A stretch of DNA of 64,000 bases from NCBI GenBank assembly GCA_035048495.1, contig CM068549.1, positions 9,782,000-9,845,999 of the forward strand, given 5' to 3'. The stretch is from Euptelea pleiosperma. Its lineage: Eukaryota > Streptophyta > Magnoliopsida > Ranunculales > Eupteleaceae. Numbering within the stretch: the first letter of the stretch is position 1; each line of letters opens with the position of its first letter. Under the pieces are notes generated by a model. The model saw only the letters and a list, made by a program, of their open reading frames with translations, made no database searches and was not told the DNA's origin. Both the position numbers and the translations under genes were made by a program. This document shows, piece by piece, positions 57,636-64,000 of the stretch.

Positions 57636-60332
57636 TGATATTCGCTCAAAAGTGCTTATTTTAAGCAATTATCCTTCTAGCGTTATCACAATCTCCTACG
57701 TAAAACTGTATTTTTTATCAACATTTTTACGTAAGAGTTTCTCTCATTGTGTAGAATGCACTTTTCTGGTCAAAATCATATATTCGCATGCATTCATACG
57801 CAATTCTTTGATCCACATGCGAAGCCTTTTGTAGAAATCTCATTACGCAATTTTTTTCTATCGCAAGAGCACTAACTGGATGATTTTGATGAAATACGGG
57901 CCCACAACTAACTACCAGAGTCTAGGACCAAAGCACAAGAGCCAACAGGCTGAGTACAAGAAGATACATGCCAAATGTTGGAAGAGCCAGAGAGTAGGAA
58001 AAGCCCAAGAGACGATTAAGGGAGAAGGAGAGACAAAGCCCTCAAAAGAGATTAAAGCTCATCAACTAACATATGATGAGGACTTGCTCAGTTGGTAAAG
58101 CATGTAGAAAACCAAGTCAAAGACCAGGGTTCAAGACCCTCTATTATCATTTTCTCTTTATTTTGTAATATTTTCTCTCTCCTCTCTCTAGATCCTCACT
58201 CTCTCTCTGCTCACAAATCCAAATCAACAATCCTCTCTCTGCCTGCAATCACTCTATCCTATGGACTAACTTGGATGATCTTCATCGTCTGATTATCCAT
58301 CTGATCATCACCATCCATGTCTATCATCCGATCGCCAGCAAATTAGTCAATCATTAATTCTCCCATCCATCTCATCATCTTAGAATCTTATAGTCCTCAT
58401 CATCCCCCGTTCAATCATATGGGCCTTGACTGAGCTAAAATGCTGGCCCATCATCATCTGTGGCCCACAACCTGGCCATTTAGTGGACCCCGCAAATTTA
58501 GAATGCTTTTAAACTAATTTTTGAAAAAAAAAAATATATATATATATATATATAAAAAGGGGGGTCCACTAAATGGGGAAATTCCCCAAAGAAAAAAAAG
58601 GTTTTCTTTAAAATATATATATATATTTTTTATTTCAAAAATTCCCATTTTCCATTAAAGGAAAGTGGGAGCTTTTAAAAGGAGAAGAGAAGGGTTCGTT
58701 TGAACCCTAATCCCTCTCCTTTCTTCTCCTCTCTTTCCCCCAAAACCCTCCCCCCTTCTCCTTTTTTTCTCAATCGTTTTCCCCATCTATTCATCTCCTT
58801 CATCTTTTTTTTAACCACCGCCCTCACCGGAGTTGCAGGCGCAACTCCGGCCGTTCGTGAGCCCACTTGCAGCACCCCCTACTACTGCTTCATTTTCCCA
58901 AAGCCGCTGTAACCCAGCAGCCACCGATCAGCCTCCTCTTAGGATGGTTAAAACCGTTACTTTGAAGCTTTGATCGCCGAAAATCGCACCTGCAACTTCC
59001 GGCCACCACCAACTCTCTTCATCGTTTTTTTCTTCATCGCCTCCACTGATCTAGCCTCTTCCAAAGCCGCCTCCTCAACGGGATCCTCCACCTTGTGCGT
59101 CCACGAATAGCAACTCCAGTACACAGCCATTATTGGCTCCATCCTCCACAGCTTGCACTTGGGTAAGTTCTCTTCCTTTTACCCTTCTTCTTCCTCTCTT
59201 CTTCTCCACCTTTTAACTGGAGTTACAGGTCTGTAACTCCGGCATTACGGTCTTTTCCTCTCCAGTTTCCTTGCCCTCCCCTTAAGGTAAGTTTGCCAGA
59301 GTTGCAAACCTGCAACTCTGGCCAGCCATCTTGCTTCACCACCGCCTGCCACCATAGCCAGCACGCCTCCGGGCAATGCCTACACGACCTAGAACCACCA
59401 CTAGGTTATACACCCCAAGGCTTGATCGGACCTGCAACCAGTAGGTCCTTCCACGTTTTCACATTGCACTCCTCCTTACACGTTCTCAACCCTTGTCGTT
59501 CCAAGAGAAAAGGAAAAGGCAAAGAAAAAAAAAAGGAAGGAAGAAGAAACTTAGGAACCTCTTGGCTTCTTCCACTTGTTGCCAATCACGGTGCTCCTTG
59601 GCACCTCCTTCCACTTCCCTCTTGCCTGTTGCTCCACTGTTTGGAGCACCACCACCAGCGTCACCATCCTCCATTCACCTCACCATAAACACCGCCTCCA
59701 ATTCATGCAACGGCCAGCAACCTCCATCTCCTTCGCCCTCAAATAGCAGCGATCATGTGCTGCTCCCTCATCTCCCTGCAAGCCACAAAGCTAGCAGATA
59801 GCCTCTTCTTTCTCGGCCGATCAAGTGGCCGATAAGTCTTGGAAGATAATTTCTATCACTTTCTCTCTCTTCATCTCAATTTCTCTCTCTAGCTGTAGGT
59901 TTCTCTTTCTCAAATCTCCTCTCTCTCTCTAGTTTCTTCCATTTTTTCTCTCTTTACTTTCTCTCTCTTCTCCTCTTTATCTTTTTCTTCTTTATTTTCT
60001 CTCTAATTTTTTGTTTCTCTCTCTAGGCCATCTCTCTTTTCTCTCTATTTAATTTAGGTTTATTGCTTTCTAGATTAATTATCTCATGTTTTAATTGTAA
60101 GTTACAGTTGAATTCCAGAAATAAAGTTTATTTTGATTCGAGTTTGACAAAATTCTATTATTTTATGTTCCTTATTGCTCTAATCTGATTAATCCCGAGT
60201 GCGGATCGACATCCGACACGAGCCACTGTGCAAAATAGCTTATTTTACAGGTTGAAAGTCTCGGATAGTTACAAATGTGTTGAAATTAGGGTTTCCGTAA
60301 CCAACGACACGTAAAAAAAAACCCTACTTTCA
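57636..60332 (+). repeat. 3' LTR of the complete element (2697 bp)
   Basis: TGATATTCGCTC to CCCTACTTTCA, close copy of 37421-40107 with scattered substitutions and length changes in TA and A tracts. Followed by GAGGC. Confidence 0.93.
58084..58138 (+). promoter_or_regulatory. tRNA-like A-box/B-box module in the 3' LTR
   Basis: TTGCTCAGTTGG (58084-58095) resembles a Pol III A box and GGTTCAAGACC (58128-58138) a B box, 32 nt apart. The B box sits in a 4-bp stem with a 7-nt loop (AGGG TTCAAGA CCCT) like a T arm. The acceptor arms do not pair. Equivalent modules with the same spacing lie in the other LTRs. Confidence 0.55.
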
Positions 60333-60899
60333 GAGGCCCAGTAATACAACAGTGTGCATGATATGATATCATACTATACAAGTTTTTTTAATCAAGGCAT
60401 GCATCTCAATCGTATAATAAGGATGACATGAATATGAGGGTGAATGCAAGTGAGTACGGGATGTAAATGCAACTAGTATCCATAACCACATAGGGTCTCC
60501 ATCTCCTTCCCACATTGGGAGCGGTCTAATCGACCCATCTGTAGGATATAATAACGTCTGGGGCCTTTCACCCTAGGGTACCGAACCCTGATTAATTGAT
60601 AAAACTAATATAAATGTATATAATATACTTCAACCTCGTTCCCTTATGCACCCCTTATATGAAATGATATGATGATCATGGTATGACAACAAAATAGTAC
60701 TAGGGCTACATGGCATAAGCACACATGTATTTAACATTTAAATAAGAATATAAAATGAAACATGATCATCAAAAGTGATAACATGATAACGAATTAGGGT
60801 TAAACATGAATAACATGTAACAAATACTGAAAGTCACGATCAACACGGATGAACAATATAAGTGGAAATCGTAAGAGAATCTGGATAGAATCTAAAATC

Positions 60900-61660
60900 T
60901 GAAATTCTGGGTCGAAACCCTTAATGAAGTGGGTCGGATAGAATCTAAAATTCTGGGTTTTATAGAAATTCTAGAACATTGTAAAAGTTATAACTAAATA
61001 AATAAATATCAGAAAAATACAAACTCAACTAATTTGAAAACTAGATTGATAAAGGTATCTATGAAAAATAATTATAAAAATATTTAGGTTAAAATATAGA
61101 TTGAAATCCCAAGTGAAGTAGACCATGTAAAATCTGGAATTCTGGGTTTTACAGAAAAGTCCAGCACATTTAAAAAATCATAACTTAATTAAAACAAATC
61201 AGAAAAATAAAACCTCAAAGGTTCTAGAAACTAGATTGATAGAGGTATCTGTGAAACATAATTAAAAAAAATATTTAGATTAAAAATATAGATCGAAATC
61301 TAAAGTGAAGTGGACCGTGTAAAATCTAAAATTTTGGGTTTTTTTGGTAAAGTCCAATAACTTAGAAAAATCATAACTTAATCAATACAAATCAGAAAAA
61401 TACAAACTCAAAGGTTTTAGCAACTAGATTGATAGAGGTATCTATGAAAAATAATTAAAAAAAATATTTAGGTTAAAAATATAGATCAAAATTTCAAGTG
61501 AAGTGGACCGTGTAAAATCTGAAATTCAGAGTTTTTGGTAAAGTCCAACAACTTAGAAAAATCATAACTTAATCAATACAAATCAAAAAAATACAAACTA
61601 AACGGTTTAAAAAAATAGATTCATAGAGGTATTTGGGAAAAATAATTATTCAAATATTCA
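60900..61660. repeat. Tandem repeat, ~190-bp unit, about 4 copies
   Basis: AAGTG(A)AGTGGACCGTGTAAAATC-like phrases start at about 60922, 61111, 61303 and 61496. Each goes on through AAATCATAACTTAAT, ACTAGATTGATAGAGGTATC and a (TTTAGGTTAAAA)-like end. It lies inside the 36978-62997 repeat. Confidence 0.85.
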
Positions 61661-62702
61661 AATCATAAAAATAAAACGAATATGATAAAGAACATAGTCA
61701 TCCGTCATAGGTACAAAATAGACCATGGCCAACCTATCATGGTGGCCCAAAATCAAGATCAACCCAATAAGAATAAAGTAAATATTGTTGAAATTAATTT
61801 ATAAAGAGTATCAACCATTACCTAATGATAGAAAAACAAAATCTTGAAGAAAAATAAGTATAGGATGCATCAAACACACTTACCTCAAGGTTCCTTGAAC
61901 TTTAATTAAAATCAAAAGTTTCTTCAAATTTAAAAGTTGTCGGATCGCTATTCCTCGGAGTATGTTCTTCTAATCGGAGTCCCCGTCAATTCTCCTTTCT
62001 TGCTCGAGTACGATCGGTGCCCGGATGAAGGTTTAATGGAACTTTCTCTATTCTTTAGGGTTTTCATAAGTAGGTTTAGGGAAGGATTAGGGTTTCTATA
62101 TTAGTGGAATTCGTAACTATCAAAGGGATGACTTTTTCAACCCTAAAAAATTTATATTTTACACTACTAATGGGTTAGAAATGGGTCCAAGGCCCATATA
62201 CATCAATAGGCTTCATTTAAGAATATTATTAAGCCCAAAAGGTCTCTAAATTGGCCATACGGGCCCACCTAACAATCGTACCACAAATAATTATAAATTG
62301 ATTCAATTAAACTATATTATATAATTTAAAAGTTCATACAATAAGGTATTGACACATGTCACACACATAAATCACATAAAATAGTCTAAATACACAAAAA
62401 TCACAAAAAAGTTCAAAGCCCTGGAAAAGTGTTAAGTTGATCTCGGCATGACCCGAAAAGTGATTTGCGGGTCCCACACTCCAATTAAATAAATAAAATA
62501 GAATTAAATATTATTTAAAAAAGAATATAAGAATGGTAGGAAAGTTCAAAAATTACGAAAATATTATTTTTGTCAAAATCTCCCGAAATCTCCCGTTAGG
62601 GTTTTTATGTCTCAAGAAATGTTCTAAATTTCTCGGGTAAGTTGGGAAGGTTAAAATAGGAATATTTTTGGTGTCTTGGGCCAACAAATAATTTTTTTAT
62701 AA

Positions 62703-62771
62703 AAGTTCTGGAATGTTAGTTGCGGCAAGAAAAAGTGAAGTTCTGGAATGTTAGTTGCGGCAAGAAAAAGT
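62703..62771. repeat. Two-copy 35-bp tandem duplication
   Basis: AAGTTCTGGAATGTTAGTTG followed by CGGCAAGAAAAAGTG occurs twice in succession, near-identical, suggesting a recent local duplication inside the older LTR-type repeat. Confidence 0.8.
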
Positions 62772-63002
62772 CCCTTGGAAGTTATGGTTCATTATTTTTA
62801 GCAAGAATTTAACCCTAAAGAGCGAGTTTAAAAAATAGCAGATTTTCAAAGTTGTTAGAATGAAACCAAATTAAATACACATACTCAACAATGATATTAA
62901 ACCATAAAAATAATAATAAGAGTCTGAAAAAGTTTCGGATTTTCATTATTAGGTGAATTTACCATAATACCCTAAAACGAAAGTTCAGGGTATTACAATA
63001 TT

Positions 63003-63229
63003 CATTATTCCAAATTCCACACTAAGAGTTCAAACTGACAAAAAAAATATACTAGTAGGAGAAGAAGACAGATATATCAGATCAATCTAGCCAGACCAAT
63101 CAGCATCCCATCAGACCAATCAGCATCTAGTCCCTATAAAAGAAATAGTAAAATAATTAGAATATGAAATTTTAAACTCAATTTAAACAAAATAAAAAAA
63201 ATTGTCTATTTACAAACTTAAACATATAA
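63003..63229. other. Host sequence between nested repeats
   Basis: AT-rich; an imperfect duplication of CAGACCAATCAGCATC at about 63093-63130. Presumably continues the CACTA-like host left at 36972; no gene. Confidence 0.4.
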
Positions 63230-64000
63230 TGAAATTAGGATTTTTCTGCGTCGTTGATTATAGAAACCCTAATTTCAACACAATTTGAAATTGGATCCGA
63301 TTTTTATCCTACAAGATTAAATAATTCTTTGCACAATGGAAAGTGTCGGATGTCGATCCGCACTCGGGGTAAGTTAGCGCAATCAAGAACGAGAGAGAAC
63401 ATGGGATTGGGGATATCACATCCCTTCCATGTCGTCTAGAGAGAGAAAGTGCAATGTAGAGAGAGAAACTAAGATTTCTAGAGAGAAGAGGAATCCTAGA
63501 GAGAGAAAGTAGAAGAAGAGAGAGAAATAAAATGTACCTTGTGGTACTTACCGAAGATCGACCCAAAGAGTTCGGCCTTGAGTGCCCGGAGAAGATCGGG
63601 CATGGGCATGGTCCAAGATCGACTAAAGGTGCTGTGCACATGAAGGTGCACCATGAGAAGGAGTCGGCCGGAGTTGGCTTGCTTAGGATAAGCTAGAGGG
63701 AGTGTTGTCCGATGCGTGCTTGTTGCTAGAGAGAATGAAGAAGAAGATGGTGGAGCATTGCTGGCCAAGGAAGGAGTAGATCTGCACTGTTGGGTAGTGA
63801 AAGGGGCAACGCAATGTTGAAGTGGTGGCTGCCTGTCACGCAGCTACCTTCCAAAAAGGTTGCAGATTTGGGATCTCACGGCCATAGAGATGGAGTGCAT
63901 AGGTGGCACTTGCAAGCAGGTGCATTTGTGGGATGCATTAGAGGTCAGCACGTGGAAGGATGGCGGTGTGGTGCATCTGACAGTCAGCCTAGAGATGGGT
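63230..64000 (-). mobile_element. LTR of the Athila-like family, running off the window
   Basis: Starts TGAAATTAGGATTTTTCTGC at 63230, followed by the family block GTCGGATGTCGATCCGCACTC and later GGCCGGAGTTGG. Orientation minus. The other end and target duplication (left side TATAA) cannot be checked here; whether it is solo or part of an element is unknown. Confidence 0.85.

Larger units (their letters stand above)
37421..60332 (+). mobile_element. Structurally complete Athila/Tat-like Ty3/gypsy retrotransposon with three nested solo LTRs
   Basis: 5' LTR 37421-40107, primer site 40110-40124, leader, gag, protease, RT, RNase H, integrase, 2-kb non-coding 3' region, polypurine tract, 3' LTR 57636-60332. 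Perfect 5-bp target duplication GAGGC at 37416-37420 and 60333-60337. The two LTRs (2687 and 2697 bp) are close copies. Subtracting three nested solo LTRs with their duplications leaves about 14.7 kb. The tRNA-Asp-like primer site, long LTRs and single gag-pol frame fit the Athila/Tat branch. Every coding domain is broken, so the element cannot move autonomously. Confidence 0.93.
36978..62997 (+). mobile_element. LTR-type repeat (TGTCACGCC...TATTACA), split by the Athila-like element
   Basis: Starts TGTCACGCCTCGAATCC at 36978 and ends AGGGTATTACA at 62997, with perfect 5-bp duplications ATATT (36973-36977 and 62998-63002). Removing the inserted 22.9-kb element leaves about 3.1 kb. No second copy of its ends is seen, so it is most simply a solo LTR of another retrotransposon family; a short non-autonomous element is possible. 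The right part holds a ~190-bp tandem array. No coding sequence recognised. Confidence 0.8.

Noticed and set aside
58075..58147. A tRNA gene
   Set aside because: A- and B-box-like parts and T arm are present, but the acceptor arm does not pair and the D stem is weak; kept as tRNA-like module only.

Overview
The window is plant nuclear DNA: intron-containing genes, a plant-specific trifunctional rhamnose synthase, an ATL-type RING-H2 ligase, and dense foldback MITEs and LTR retrotransposons. It suggests a flowering plant with a large, repeat-rich genome. Species cannot be named from the sequence alone.

Left third (1-19,000): gene-bearing euchromatin. There is a possible open-frame tail at the very start. 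A single-exon ATL56-like RING-H2 E3 ligase lies on the minus strand (3346-3984), with an 834-bp foldback element 160 bp upstream of its start. A cluster of MULE-like foldback MITEs follows (5.3-7.1 kb, one with a 9-bp target duplication). A frame-shifted fragment of a TAF5 first exon sits at 7.9 kb. Then come further MITEs, a ~175-bp tandem repeat (10.1-10.9 kb) and a CACTA-like repeat patch. The UDP-rhamnose synthase gene RHM has coding exons 14845-16365 and 16891-17334, with a probable 5'UTR intron. Downstream are decayed LINE and Ty1/copia pieces.

Right two thirds (19,700-64,000): almost entirely nested LTR retrotransposons, dominated by one Ty3/gypsy Athila/Tat-like family. Its LTRs start TGATATTCGC, end CTTTCA, use a tRNA-Asp-like primer site and a GGTTGGGGGTTG polypurine tract. 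Eleven LTRs of this family can be delimited here, most with 5-bp target duplications. A minus-strand element lacking RT and integrase (19761-32400) carries a solo LTR, which itself carries another solo LTR. A CACTA-like host holds a solo LTR (33967-36755) and a second LTR-type repeat (36978-62997, TSD ATATT). That repeat is split by one structurally complete Athila-like element (37421-60332, TSD GAGGC), which is in turn interrupted by three solo LTRs of its own family. Its gag, protease, RT, RNase H and integrase are all recognisable but broken by stops, frameshifts and one catalytic-site deletion. A further LTR of the family runs off the right edge.

The host genes seen are unrelated (ubiquitin ligase; cell-wall/flavonoid sugar donor synthesis). 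The most informative content is the insertion chronology, and a tRNA-like A-box/B-box module with constant 32-nt spacing kept inside otherwise divergent LTRs.
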